Shown: one piece after another, positions 34,725-47,050 of the stretch
Numbering within the stretch: the stretch's first letter is position 1
Layout of the letters: each line of letters begins with the position of its first letter
NCBI RefSeq assembly: GCF_033958435.1
Contig: NC_134152.1
Location: 22,914,001-22,978,000 of the forward strand
DNA from: Carettochelys insculpta
Lineage: Eukaryota; Chordata; Testudines; Carettochelyidae
DNA: 64,000 nucleotides
Direction: 5' to 3'
Position numbers and translations under genes: made by a program
The notes under the pieces: model-generated
Told to the model about the DNA's origin: nothing
Databases searched by the model: none
What the model saw: only the letters and a program-made list of their open reading frames with translations

Positions 34725-34920
34725 CAGCTCACAGGCCAGACACAGTTCACCAGGGCGAGCCACCATTCTGCACGTCTACAGGAACATCTGTTCACACCTT
34801 CTCTTAGCCATGATTTGCTGTTCCTGGCCAATGGGAGCTGCAGGAAATGATGGCCAGTCCACTTCAGTTTGACCAGACAACCCTTCTGGCTGACGAATGG
34901 CCAGAATGCCTGCATGTTAC
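34725..34920 (-). mobile_element. hAT-like repeat fragment
   Basis: Contains ggccaatgggagctgcagg and gaggtgagcaatcagcagct, typical of degraded hAT MITEs in this genome. Ends not resolved. Confidence 0.4.
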
Positions 34921-35167
34921 TGTGAGGAATACAGAGGAACCAGGCAATTCAAAAAAAAAAAAATCAGTTTATGTAAACAATGAGCAGTGATTTCTTCTGT
35001 GAACGAGCTGTAGTGTGAAATAGCACAAGAAGTGAAATAAAGGTGTACTTGAACTTCTGTGTTCTAGTCTTTTTCGGGACATGCACTCACACGTAACCTC
35101 TTACGTTTGTTAGCACTGTTACACTAAAAGTTGGAATGTTATGAATCTTCTGTTTAAACGTGAAATA

Positions 35168-35493
35168 CAGTAAACTCTTTCATATCTGGCATTCTGTTAT
35201 CTGGAACTCTCAAATAACCAGCATTTTAACCATAAGTAAATTTTAGTTACCTTTTCCATTGGTATGGTATAGTGAAAGTAAATACAAATAAATACAGCAA
35301 ATACAATATAAGTTTACAGTACTACTTTTGTTGGTTAATGAAGTGCTCTGCATGCTTTTTTTGTTTCTTAATATCTAATCTTGTTTTTCTTTAGCATTAG
35401 GTATTGCTAGGTATTCTTCTCTATTATTCAGAATATTTGAATATCCAGCAACCTCCAGGTCCTCGGGCTGCCAGATATGACAAAGTTTACTGT
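35168..35493 (+). mobile_element. Tigger-like transposon, CAGTAAACTC ends, TA duplication
   Basis: Left CAGTAAACTCTTTCATATC, right tatgacaaagtttactg, flanked by TA on both sides (35166-35167, 35494-35495). 326 bp, no transposase. Confidence 0.85.
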
Positions 35494-36292
35494 AACACTG
35501 TAACTAAGTTAGGTAAGTGTTTTTTCTTATATTAGATTCATGTCAGACATTTTTAATGCTAAAGTTTATATCTTCTTGTTTAGATTCTTTATTATGAGTA
35601 TGTCATATTTGTTATGCTATATGGCAGATGATTAAGTAATTGAACAAGGAATGTGTAACAGAATACACCCCTGTATTCACAGCCCACACACTATTCTAAT
35701 TATCTTTGGTAAGGTATAATTTGAAAATATGTAATTTGCTTGTAAGATATGTGTGGTAATATATATGAATTTTTAATATTTTCCTGTATGATGTTAGTAA
35801 CACCCATGTTGCAAACCCCACAGGCTTGTCCACGCAGAATAAGGTAAACACATCTGTCTTTAACAGAAGAATGTGTGCCTTCCCTTAATTTACATTTAAA
35901 CACTCAAAAGACTCATTAAGCAGGAATTGAAAACAAAGGAAGCTCAAACAGATGAAAAAAGCAGGAGGGAACTTCCTTCCACCTGGACTCTTTGTCTCCT
36001 GGTTCTCATCTGGAAGGGTTTTTCAGGTGGGGAGCTAAAACTATAGAAGGGAGGGGCAAATACTCGCAGCACCTCTCTCACACACACATACCCATCACAT
36101 ATTCTGTACCTAAGAAGACCAAGGAAACACCCATTGCAGTGTGGAGGGAGGGAGCATGACCTGGAGTTTGGTGAGTAATGCTGGAAGCATGTAGTGAAAA
36201 ATATTAGTTTAATCTAATATAGCTTGTTGTGCTGAGCAATAGCAGACCTGCCAATAAGGGGGCAAAGGGGACAATTGCATGGGGGCCCAGAG

Positions 36293-36482
36293 CAGTGTTC
36301 CCTCTATATTTTTTCTATTCAGGGGCACAGTGTTATATGCATCCAGGCATGTGCACATGTGCACCATCAATGGAAAAACATGCTGCCACTGTGGGTGGCT
36401 GTGGAGACTCTGCTAATCAGCTGAACAGCACCTGAGTATCTCCTGGGCAGCCGCCTAAGCACTCAGCTTATAGGAAACACTG
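36293..36482 (+). mobile_element. hAT-like MITE, CAGTGTTCCC family
   Basis: Begins CAGTGTTCCCTCTATA, ends aggaaacactg. Flanks gcccagag and gcctggaa match at 5 of 8 bases, a decayed duplication. Confidence 0.75.
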
Positions 36483-37230
36483 GCCTGGAAATTCAAAGGG
36501 GCCCCGAGCTTCTGGCACCTCTGAAGGCTTGGGGATGGGGATGCACGCACTGTGGTCTGGGTGAAACTAAGGGCTGACTGCCCATACCGCCACCCATTCT
36601 GCTCAAGGCCCCACCCCTTCTGGGGACATGAAGCCAGCCAACCCCCACACCTTGCCCCAGGGTCCACAGTGGCTCTCAGCCCCACTGGGTGTTAGAAATC
36701 ATTTTATCTATTTTTCTTAAAACCAGTTCTGATATTTACAGCGCATTACTTGCACTCACATAAAAAACCTCTCTCTGTGGTGAAGACATTTATTTTATTT
36801 AATCCGGTGTGGTTAAGTGGAAGTGACGGGATAACCCCATTTAAGGCAATAAGATGAAATAGAATTCCCTGAAAGAAATAATTGACTAAATATTCTTAGA
36901 CTGCTCAGGAAAGGGCTGGGTGGTATAAGGCATACATGTCTGAGGGAAAGGCCAGGACCCGGGGGCTGTTGAGTCACACTGCAACATAGCTAGGGCGGGA
37001 CTGGCAGACTGCAGCTATGCAAGTATATCTGGGTGTGACCTGCATGGTAGTGAGTGTGGCTGAACTGTACCTGTTGGAGTCTAAAGAAGCAAGGTACTGC
37101 AAGGTGCCCCAGATTACAGGGCAGAGGTGACACAGCCTCCCACAGAGCTGGATTGTACCCCAGTACATCACAGTAGGTAACAAAAATGTACCTGTGGCTA
37201 AAACATTTTCTGACTTTTTAGATGGTAAGG

Positions 37231-37231
<1 letters not shown>

Positions 37232-37264
<33 letters not shown>
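37232..37264 (+). repeat. (GT)n microsatellite
   Basis: About 16 perfect GT units, likely variable in length between individuals. Confidence 0.95.
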
Positions 37265-37267
<3 letters not shown>

Positions 37268-37969
37268 TTGAATGCTTTTCAGTCCATCACACTCCACTGT
37301 TGCCAAGGGGTATGCCATAAACCTACAGAACTGGAGAGTTAATTATATTGTTATTTGTAAGGGGAAAAGGTGAAAACGTAATTTGGAAGGGGAGGGGCCT
37401 TTGGAAGCAATTGGAGTGAGTCTGAATCCCCCTGTTGCACAGGAAGGAGAACAACATTGCCTTCATTTCCCTCAACAGGCTTCTAACACTTGCAGCTCTG
37501 TAGTAAGCTAATAACTGTACCCAAATTTCATGTATCAAGGCTTCAGCATGTCACCTGCAAGGGTTAGGAAGGATGTTTCCCACCTTTGAACAATTGCCCA
37601 ATGTATTCTGAGCTTTGAAGGCGTTAATTTTTTGTTTTGCCATCCTCTGAAGGATGATTGGCCACAGCTAGAGATGGGACACTGGACTCAAAGGTGGTCC
37701 TCTTTTGAGCTGCCTGTCTGGTATTTCTACTCACGTATTCAGGGTTGGAGGAACAGAATTCCTTTTGAAAAAGAATTTTTTCCCCATATCAGACTTCCTG
37801 GGGCCTTGGAAGTTTTCACTTCCCTTCGCAACATGGAGCTTGGATCACCTAGCTAGCCAGCTGCTAGGATTGTCTTTGCAAATCAGTTCTCTGCTGTTGC
37901 AGAATCTGGCACCCGACACACACAGGCTGACTTTCTAAGAACTGAAATGCTCTGGCCTAACTAAAGTTT

Positions 37970-38990
37970 GAACAGTAACAGAGACGAAGCCATGCTAGTC
38001 TATATACTATCAAAACGAAAAAGCAGTCAAGTAGCACTTTAAAGACTAACAAAATAATTCATTAGGTGAGGTCTTTAATAATAAAAGTCAAGAACAGAAC
38101 GCCACTGGTCATTACCTACAGACCCCAACTCAAACCACTGCAATGCATCATTAAAGATCTACAACCTATCTTTAATCAGGATGCCACACTCCATAAGGCC
38201 CTAGGTGACAGGCCTGTTCTCTCCTACAAACAACCTCCCAATCTTATGAGGATTCTCACCCACAACCACAGTCTATATCACAGGAACACCAGTCCTGAAA
38301 CTTTTCCTTGCAACAAGGCCTGCTGCCAACTTTGTCCACATATCTATTCTGGAGATACCATCACTGGACCTAACCAGGTTATTCACAGAATCATGGGCAC
38401 ATTCTCATGTTCCTCAACTAACATCATATATGCTATCATGTGCCAAATGCCCACATGCTTTGTATATTGGACAGACTTCAAACTTTCTGAGACAAAGAGT
38501 TAATGGGCACAAAACAGACATAAAAACGCTCCTGATCCACAAACTGGTCAGCCAGCATTTTAATGGAGTGGGCCATTCTGTTAATGACTTAAAAGTTTGC
38601 GTCTTACTGAAGAGGAATTTTCCCAACACTCTTGAAAGAGAGGCTGCTGAACTCTCTTTTATATTCAAATCCGACACATTAACACATGGTTTGAACTGGG
38701 ATGGGTATTTTCTGGGTCATTATAGGGGCTCGTTTGCATATTTGGCTTAATCTAATTCTTGTCTCCCCCCCGCAACTTCTGCCCCTCTACTCTCTGATTT
38801 GCTCACCTTAATCATTTTTTTTTTCTGATTTGTTCACCTTGATGACTATTTTTGGTTCTCTGTGCCGTAAATATTGAGTCTGTTCTGGTATGGCTATGGT
38901 CTAAAGAAGTTGAGATCTGTCCCACAAAAGCTCACGTAATAAATTATTTTATTAGTCTTTAAATTCCTACTTGACTGCTTTTTTGTTTTA
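37970..38990 (+). mobile_element. Penelope-like retroelement, 5'-truncated, with inverted terminal repeats
   Basis: The left end carries aaaaagcagtcaagtagcac and tttaaagactaacaaaat. The right end carries the same motif in reverse complement (attttattagtctttaaatt, then tacttgactgcttttttg). Between them is the C-terminal part of a Penelope-type RT followed by a GIY-YIG endonuclease. Inverted terminal copies fit the pseudo-LTR arrangement of these elements. Confidence 0.8.
38066..38750 (+). pseudogene. Penelope-like polyprotein C-terminus with GIY-YIG domain, frameshifted
   Basis: First frame (38066 to about 38440): VITYRPQLKPLQ, LSYKQPPNLMRIL, then CNKACCQLCPH, a Cys/His knuckle found just before the nuclease in Neptune-type Penelope elements, and NIIYAIMC. 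Second frame (about 38443-38750): CAKCPHALYIGQT (YIG half of the nuclease), FLRQRVNGHK (catalytic Arg), QHFNGVGHSVNDLKV. The junction is a one-base insertion in tgccaaatgccc. The RT catalytic region is missing. Confidence 0.85.
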
Positions 38991-39059
38991 AAGAGTTTGA
39001 GTTTATTATAATGGTATCTTGGTGAAAATTAATGGTGTGTGGCATAAAAGAGGTCAGAA

Positions 39060-40375
39060 TAGATATGGGGTGGGCAAAATACAACCCTCAAGCTCCAGTC
39101 AAGGCCTTGCCCTGCTCCACCCACTGCTCCAGCCAGGGAATGTAGTCAGGGACTTGCCCCACTCTGTTTGCCTGATAGAAGATCAGAGCTTCTGGTGGTG
39201 CAGGGGGCACCCAGTTTTTTGAGGTTCCCAATTGGCTTGGGCCATTGGGCACACCCTTATGGCCCAGTGGCTAATCCACCAATGGGAAAAGGTTGGGCCA
39301 ACAAGCCTCTATGGCCTGCTATACAATTTGCCTATTCAAATATTGCCCTCAGGGAAAAAGGGTGTCAACCTCCCCCATCCCTGCAATAGTCCCTACTGGC
39401 CTTGAACTCTCTAAAATGATGACATTGCACCTTGAAGAATCACCCGTTCTTACTGCCCTTTCTTGGGAAGGAAATCAAAGTCTGAGCCTACAAGGACATG
39501 CCCAACAGCACTTGATCGCAGCAACATATGTCCATTTCAGGGAATGGCCCTGCATGAATGGAATGAGTTGCTTTTCATCAGATCTCAAGTTAGAGTCCAA
39601 TCTGTCACCCATTTCCTAGGATTTAGCTTTATTGATAACTCAACGAACAAACAAGCAAAAACATGAATCTCATATTAATTTTCCTGAATCCAATCAGCTG
39701 TCTCTAGAATTTCTTTCAAGTTGCTCTGGCCAGAGAACAACTCCCAGAGAGAGCCAAGCTGCTGGACCTGCTGCAATGAGGCACAGCTTTCTAAAGGCTA
39801 CTGTCTAATGGATGTGGCAATGAAAGAACACAGCCACTCAGATACATCCACCCAGGAGATATTTTTCCCTCTTGTCCTTGGGTATTTTAGGGTGAAGAAA
39901 AAGAGATGGTGGCTGTTCCATCATGCATTTTATTTTACCTTCCACAGAGGAAGATTGCCAGCTTCACAGCAACAATAAAACAAAAATACACCCAAGATCA
40001 TTTAAGAGACTATTCTGACACTGCTGGAGACCTCTCTACTCTGGCAACATCCATGGTCAAGCATCACTGGGGACCCTGTTAGTGCTTCAGGATTGGAGCA
40101 CTCAAAGGAAAAAGTGGCACAGCAGGACCACAGATGTTGCTGAGCCATGGTGCCAGGCCGGTGGCTGGGAGAGGAGCCTCAGGGCTGGAGACTATTATCT
40201 GGAGTTGGAGCTCAGCAGCCAGGGCTCGGGGCTGGAGCCTGGAGACCTGGGTTGGAGTCTGGTGGCCAGAGATGGCTGGTGTTTGGGAGCCAGGCACCTG
40301 GGAGTGGAGCTGGGTGGCCAAGAGCAAGCTTGAAGAGGTTAGGGCCAACCGCATTATGGGTGGTTGTTAATTAAA
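39060..40375. other. Intergenic stretch, repeat-like pieces only
   Basis: 39070-39320 has a hAT-like start (gggtgggcaaaatacaac). 40020-40340 is GC-rich with transposon-like ends (tggcaacatccatggtc). No gene seen. Confidence 0.4.
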
Positions 40376-40379
40376 CTCC

Positions 40380-40876
40380 TTCCACCCAAATACCCCTTTT
40401 CCAAAGGGTGCCAATGTGAGATTTGTATGTGCGTATATTACTGACAATACGGTAGCACTTCGCTGTAAAATTAGCGTCATTAATAAAATACCATAGTCAA
40501 GTGGGCAAAGTACTATACTAATTCACACGCGGGTACAATAGCATATCAGTGCGCCTCCGTGTCTCATCCCTCACTATTGTCTTGAAGAGACTCTGCGAGC
40601 AGAAATCAGCTGCCCCTCGACTGAGGTAAATACGGCCGCAGTGTTACCTTGCGTAGGTAAGAGAGGTGACTACACAGTGCGCTCTGCCCCGCAGCAAACG
40701 GCTCTCTGGGGCTGCTGGTAGAAAGAACCCGCAAATCTGAGCTGGTTTGGGGCATATGTGTTACTGAGGAGCCCTGATATGCCAGTGAAAATCAGCATCC
40801 AGAGACAGGAGAGCTGACCATCTCCCCCGCCAGCCTGTAATGAGGACCCAGAACAATTATGGTTGTTTGCCAAAGG
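40380..40876 (+). promoter_or_regulatory. Candidate 5' region or first exon of gene 2
   Basis: A stretch that I cannot match to any repeat here, richer in CpG than its surroundings (for example cggccgc near 40632), ending in TTTGCCAAAG followed by a GTAAAT donor at 40877. Gene 2's coding exon has an acceptor before 48511, so an upstream non-coding exon is expected somewhere. This is inference from position and composition only. Confidence 0.25.
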
Positions 40877-42300
40877 TAAATCTTGTTACCTGGTTATTTA
40901 AAATGAGAAAATATTTTACTAGAACTGTGTATACTGGTGTCCTTTATAGATCTTGTACATCCCCTGTCCTCTAGGTGGTCCTGGTATTTCTACTCATGTA
41001 TTCAGGGTTGGAGGTGGTTGCAGAGAGGGAGTTAAAGAAGCAGCCACAGTATTAGAAACTAGTCACACACAAACCTGTGTTTATTTACAGGGCTTAACGA
41101 GCCAATCTAAATTCTGCAAAGAGACAACAAACAGAAGATAAAGATGTACTAAGGGCTAGAAGCAACTTTGTTTTGACAGAGAACTTTGCATAGGACTGAA
41201 AATCCAGGGAGCATTTTCTAAATGTCTCTGAAGCTCAGGGATTCGGACTGCAGTTTTGAAATGGACTTTGTGTAGCATCTTCCTTGTAGTGAATGGAAGA
41301 TAGTTGAGGGGTTCTCGAGTTTCTTGGAGATATTGAAACTTGAAAGGCTTATTTGGGCTAAGTGTTAGCATCTTGCATTTGAAAATTGTAGGTGCAAAGC
41401 GGCACCCGAGTTGAAACCCTCTCTTCTGTATGTGGTAGGTTTGAAATTTACACAGTTCACTTAACAATTTCACCTCACTGCTTTCAGGCTGTCCTTGTGT
41501 GAGAGGAAAAATTACTTAAAAAAATAGTGAGCGGTTTGCTTAAAGGTAAAATTGTATTTAATATGGTCTTGAATACTTTAAGGATATACCGGGATATTTT
41601 GTGGGTTTTTTCTTTTTTCTATTTTCAGTCATTCTCAATTTCAGCAAGTTTCTCAATTTCTGTGTGCAAAATCAACTAACAGAAAATGGAAGCTTTTCTT
41701 TAGCATTTCAAAAATATAAAAAAATAGTGAAAATAGAATGCTCAAAAGCAAATTAGCCAAAGGTACTAATGATGTACAGCATTATATTATCATGATTTTT
41801 CACAGAATTATGAGCAGTTATTTATTGTTGTAGACCTTTCAAGTTTTATTGACCTGAGAGAGAGATTAACAAGTATCTTGATGAACCAAGAATTCAAAAT
41901 TTCTGAAACATAATATATTACATTTTAATTGGTGGTATATTCATTCATGTTACCAGGCCCACAAACAGCTAGCCTAGAATTCCAGCCAACTGCATCAACT
42001 GTCAGCAGAGTTTTGCATTTTGAACTGTAACATTCTGAGAGATAGATGAAGTTCAGACTCACCTGCTCCCAATCAGAATGCTATTATTTGCATATGTGAT
42101 GTTATTAGTTAACTTTGCTCTGGATGTCACTAACTTACCTCAGTCTAAGAACAGAAATTGCACTTGGAATATTAAGTCACATCTAATCCCTCCCCTCAAG
42201 CAATGCAGGAGACTCCCCAAAATAGGAGTTTCAACACAGTCCATTTTTAAATGACTTAGCAATTAGGTTCTCACTTCCGGTCTAAGAAATTTATCCTACC

Positions 42301-42490
42301 GTCAAATGAGCATTGGCCTGCTAAACCCAGGGTTGTAAGTTCAGTCCTTGAGGGGGGCCATTTAGGGATTTAGGGCCATAGATTTAAAATAAAAAATCTG
42401 GCAGTGATGGTGATAGGTTCTGCTGAAAGGGCAGGGGACTGGACTCAAAGACTTTTGAAGGTCCCTTCCAGTTCTATCAGATGTGTAAAT
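42301..42490 (+). mobile_element. tRNA-derived SINE, Cry-type of turtles
   Basis: tRNA-related head with gagcattggcctgctaaacc and a B box in gggttgtaagttcagtcc, then gaggggggccatttagg, and a 3' part ending gtcccttccagttctatcag, which resembles a CR1 tail. The first part of the head (A box) is eroded. Cry SINEs are known from hidden-necked turtles. Confidence 0.8.
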
Positions 42491-42739
42491 AGACCTAGAT
42501 AAGAAACTTTTCTTAATTTTTTTTCCAGTTTAAAATAGATTCTGCTCATTTTTACTGTGCTGTTTCTACAAGCATACCATTATTCTGAACCGTGTGTTTC
42601 CTGTCATGTGCCCCACTATTGAACGAGCTAAGATTATACGAGAATGGTATTGTATGTGGAAGGGAAATGTTGTCTAGCAGTCAGACCATGGGCTTCTTGG
42701 TCAGATGTTCTGAATCTATTCCCTTCTCTTCTGCTCACT

Positions 42740-42850
42740 AGCTGTATGATCTTGTCAGATCTGAAAATCTTACGCATGAAAGCTCATTAAATAAATAAAT
42801 AAATTTGTTCACCCTTAAGGTGCTACCGGACTGCTTGTTTCTTGTCAGGT
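42740..42850 (+). mobile_element. Penelope-tail-like fragment with (AAAT)n
   Basis: Reads gatctgaaaatcttacgc, gaaagctcattaaataaa, an AAAT run, then ccttaaggtgctaccggact. Confidence 0.65.
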
Positions 42851-43564
42851 CTTTTCACCCTCCTGTATGTCAGGTTCGTGTATGTAAAATGGGTTACTAA
42901 CACATTCCTACCTTTCTGGCTTATTGTGGGAATTAATTTAATTAATGGCTGCAATGTATTTTGGAATCCTCTGAAAGAAAAAGTTACCTGAACATAAAAT
43001 AACATGATTGATGTTATTAAATGGTCAAACCACTCTTCAGGAAGCACACTGATGTTTTGATGACTGTAGGGTTCTTTATGGTTCTGACTTGAGTTAAATC
43101 AACTAGTGAAACATCATTTTGCTTGTCCAAATCATTGGCATCATGTCCCTGCTACTGAGGAAACTGCATATTTTTATATGATGGTAATTAATATTTATAG
43201 ACATTTTCTCTTTTGGTGTTTCTAACATTTTAAATCAAGTTATAATTGTAACATTTCCACAGCAAACTTGAAAGAGTCTCAGGTAACTTAAATCCACGAG
43301 ATGGTGGCTTTATATGTGTAAATCCAAAAATAAATATTCACAGTAATTAAAAATGCTTAGATGCCATATGGTGTTTTGCGTTTGAAAATGTTATACAAAC
43401 ATCCCCTAGCGGATCCCATTTCTTTATGGAAGGGAAAATAGCACCCTTCTTTAATAAACATGATTACTTATTTTACTTTCTAAAAAATACATGGATACAT
43501 TTCTCTCTCTCTTTCTCTGAATTTAATGTATTAGTTTCCCTGAAAGGTGATGGATTGGCAGCTT

Positions 43565-44317
43565 TCTCCTTTTTGGGATAGGCAAACTCTTTTGGGTCAG
43601 GAGCTACTGACCCATAGAAAAATGAGTTGGGGGCCACACAAGTGAGAAGCAAAAATCAGTCTGGGCTGGAGGGAGGGTGCAGGAGCAATCTGGGGGTGGG
43701 GGGGGTCTAGGTGGGAGGAAGAGTGCAGGAGGGTTTGGGGTGTGGGGTCAGAAGGGAGGAGTCAGGGTGGAGGTGAGGGGCCTGGGAGCAAGGGGGTAGG
43801 CTGCGGGAGAGGGGTCTGTGTGAGAGAGGTCAGGAGCAGGGTATGAGTGGGGAGTCAGGGTGAGAGGATGGGTGCAGGGAGAGGGTGCGAATGGGGAGCT
43901 GTAGTGGCCTAAGCAATGGGCGTACACTTACCTGCTCACCCCTGGATGCACATGGTTTTGCTCCCCTTACCTATGTTCCCAGGCTCTCCCCTCCACCACT
44001 TTCATTGGCTGGAATTCTGGCCAATCAGAACAGTGGTCTAAAGTTTTTGGGCAGTTCTGCCAAGGTTGCTGCTGCTTCCCCTCCTCTTTCCCAGCAATGG
44101 AGCCCAGAGCATCTCCTCCCCTGCCCCCCCACTCGACCTCCAGCAGAGCCCTCAGTCTGGATCCAGCTCCAGCTTGCCTGGTCCAGCCCACAAGGCTCTG
44201 AGTTCTAAACCCTCCAGCCCACTGTGGACTAGATGCTGTGGAAGGGAGCCCCAATCCTCAGGGTCCAGAGCCAGACAGCTCTGATCCAAATGTGGACTGT
44301 GAGCCAGACGTTACTAA
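43565..44317 (+). mobile_element. hAT-like element with G-rich minisatellite core
   Basis: Left ggcaaactcttttgggtcag, right aatgtggactgtgagccag. The core 43670-43910 is a G-rich irregular repeat of about 25 bases with gggtgcaggag. Ends are approximate. Confidence 0.5.
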
Positions 44318-44831
44318 TAACTAGTGGTATCCCCCAAAGGTCTGTAATGGACAAATCCTATTCAACCTATTTATAAATGATCTGGAAAAACAGGTAAACA
44401 GTAAGGTGGCAAAATTTGCCAATGATACTAAATTGCTCATGACAATTTCCAACACAGTCTGTGAAGAGCTTCAAATAGAGCTCACAAAATTAAGAAATTG
44501 GGCAATAAAGTGGCAAATGAATTTCAGTGTTGATAAATGTAAAGTAATATACATGGGGAAAAAAGAATCCCAGCTAGCGATGCAAAATGATGGGGACTAA
44601 TTTAGCTGTAACCACTCGAGAGAGAGCTTGGAGTCCTTGTGGGTAGTTCTCTGAAAACATCCACTCAATGTTCTGCAGCAGTCCAAAAAAGCAAACAAAA
44701 TGTTAGGAATCATTAAAAAAGGGATAGAGAATAAGAGAGCAAATATCTTACTGCCACTACATAAATCCATGGTACACCCACATCTTGAACACTGTGTACA
44801 GATGTGGTCGTCTTATCTCAAAAAACATGTA

Positions 44832-47050
44832 GGCTATGTCTACACAAGGGCACTACGTTGAAGTAGCCTATTTCAAAGTAAGAACATCAAAATAGGCTGC
44901 TTTGACGATTATCATCTACGCGTCCTCCAGGGCTGGTGACGTCGATGTTCAACGTCAAAGTAGCGCCGGGGAACGTCGAAAGGAGCCGCCCTGGAAGGAA
45001 ATGCGGAGCGTCCACACACACAAGCCCCCTCTTTTGAAATAAGGGGCCAAGAAAGCCCATGGACGGGGTCACAGAGCAGACTAGCCCTTCCAGGGCAGCT
45101 GCAAGCCGCTCCCTTAAAGGGCCCCTCCCAGACACACCTGGCCTACACTGCACAAGCAGCCCTGCGTTGGTGATACAAGCCTCACAGACCTCGAGTCCGC
45201 AGACATAGACGTCCAGCAGCAGCTGGAAGCCCTCCAAGCCTCCTCCCGCAGAGCACGCACCCTTCTAGATGCTGCCTGGGCAGCCGCCCAGCAGCTTCTG
45301 GAATGGGAGCCCTCCCCAGGGGCACCAGGAGACGCCCCAGACCATCAGGCCCTCCTGCTCTCCCCCCCGGCCAGGTGCCCCACTGACTCTGGAGCTACCC
45401 CTCCAGCACCGAGTGGTGGGAGGACCTGGTTGAAGGTGGCCATAAATTCCTGCCAGGCCTCCCGGTGCCAGGCGGCCTCCCGCTCCTCAAATTGGAGTCT
45501 CCACTCCATGATATCCGCCTGGTGCCGGAGGGTAGCAGCCACCTCCGGGTCATGTGTGCTGCACCGGTGGCCCTGGCGGGGGTGGGCCCGTCCCGATGCA
45601 GGCGGCGACCCCAGGCGTTGGTGGTCCGGCGGTCTCAGGGGGCTGTCTGGGACCACGGATGGTGCGACTGCAGAAATAGGGGGAAGGGGGAAGGGAGGCC
45701 GTGAGTACCCAGCCCTGACCCGTGGCCCACCCCCACCCCCCCGAGGGCCTGTGGTCCCCCCCTCCCCCATTGGTGTGTGCAGTGATCCTGTGGGTGGCCC
45801 CTTCCAGTGGTCCGCCCCTCTCACCTCCCACTGGGGGTGGGGCACGGCACTGTCCATGGGTGGAGGTGCTGCTGGGCACTGGTGGCTGTGGCACCGTCCC
45901 TAGGCCATGGTCTGCCCGGGCCATGGCAGGCTGGGGTCTTGTGGGGATGTGGGGGGCCCCTGATCAAGTGGTGCCCCCGCCCCATGCTCGGGGGTCTGTG
46001 CCCTCTGGAGTACGTACCCAACAGTCCACTGCCAGGATCAGGAGAGGCCCATCTAGCGGACACCTGGCTGGAGCTGCAGGATGGGATGTCCAGCATGAGC
46101 TCCCCCTCCTCACTGGACCACTCGGTGGCTGGGGTGGAGGGTCCTGGCTCTAGCCCAGGTGGTGCAGGTCTGGCCTTTGGACCCGACCCTGGCTCCGAGG
46201 CCTGCTGGGGCTCGTCGGCCGTGGTGTCAAGGGTGGCTGGGGGGCAGGAGGTGCCCTGGGGGCCCAGGATAGCCCTGAGCTCCAGGTAATGGGGACAAGT
46301 GGTGGGGGCAGCCCCAGACCAGCTGGCAGAGTCCCGGGCCCAGGCGTAACCCTGCGGCAACTCCTTGAACTTACTCCTGACGTGGTCAGGAGTGCGGGCA
46401 GGGTGACCCCAGGCAGCCAGGCCCTCGGCCAGCCGGGCGAATGCCTCTGCGTTCCGACGCTTGCTCCCCATGATATGCAGCACCTCCTCCTCACCCCAGA
46501 GCCCCAGCAGGTCACGGAGCTCAGAATCAGTCCAGGAGGGGCCCCGCTTCCTAACCCGCTGGCTGGAGGCCTGGGATCCCTGGGATGGCTGGAGGGGGAG
46601 GTCTGGGGGTCCTCGGGAGGCTGGCTCGCTGCCATGGTGTCCGTCTGGCCTGTGCAGGGGCACCTCATGGCACGGCTGCTGCCTGCATGGTGTCAGCTTC
46701 CTGCTACGGGGTTTCCGGGTCCGTGCAGCTTTAAGAACCGCTGGGCGCAGAAATCATAGAGCCCCGCAGGAGCTGGACAGTATGTCTCCACCTGACAGCT
46801 GATTGCCGCCATGCTGGACCCCGCTATTTTGAAGTAGTGGGATGAGGACCATCTACACATACCCTACTTCAACATTGAACGTCGAAGTAGGGCGCTATTC
46901 CCATCTTCGGATGGGAATAGCGATTTCGACATCTCGCCGCTTAATGTCGATTTGAATGTCGAAATAGCACACGGAGCATGTAGACGTGACGTGTGCTATT
47001 TCGACGTTGTGCCGGCTACTTCAAAGTAGCCAGCTAGCGTAGACGCACCC
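44832..47050 (-). mobile_element. PIF/Harbinger-like transposon carrying only a Myb/SANT-like gene
   Basis: 2219 bp. Left terminus GGCTATGTCTACACAAG, right terminus gcgtagacgcaccc (inverse GGGTGCGTCTACGC). Flanks GTA (44829-44831) and ATA (47051-47053) fit a 3 bp duplication with one change. Terminal regions are rich in CGAA/TTCGA palindromic words. I find no DDE transposase frame. Confidence 0.8.
45345..46663 (-). CDS. Myb/SANT-like DNA-binding protein of a Harbinger-type element, two predicted exons
   Basis: Exon 1 runs from about 46650 to 46018 (minus) and holds RVRKRGPSWTDSELRDLLGLWGEE, SKRRNAEAFARLAEGL and RTPDHVRSKFKEL, a trihelix/Myb-SANT-like fold, then a Pro/Ser/Glu linker (WSSEEGELMLDIPS). 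A donor GTACGT follows 46018; an acceptor, tatttctgcag, precedes 45667. Joining them keeps phase (one base plus two) and adds exon 2, with VVPDSPLRPPDHQRL and a C-terminal helix (WRLQFEEREAAWHREAW, FMATFNQVL), ending at 45345. This layout is typical of Harbinger-associated Myb-like proteins, which bind element ends. The likely native start MAASQPPED (ATG near 46633) is one base out of frame with the SANT region, so a one-base deletion near 46575-46580 is probable. Confidence 0.7.

Noticed and set aside
38880..38945. Hammerhead-ribozyme-like words near the Penelope tail (tgatgag and cgaaa in tail copies)
   Set aside because: The words lie on opposite strands in the tail copies and do not form the ordered core with helices; not supportable by eye.
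44887..45237. 116-codon minus frame in the Harbinger-like element
   Set aside because: Downstream of the Myb gene's stop, in terminal repeat-derived sequence; no transposase motif found in it.
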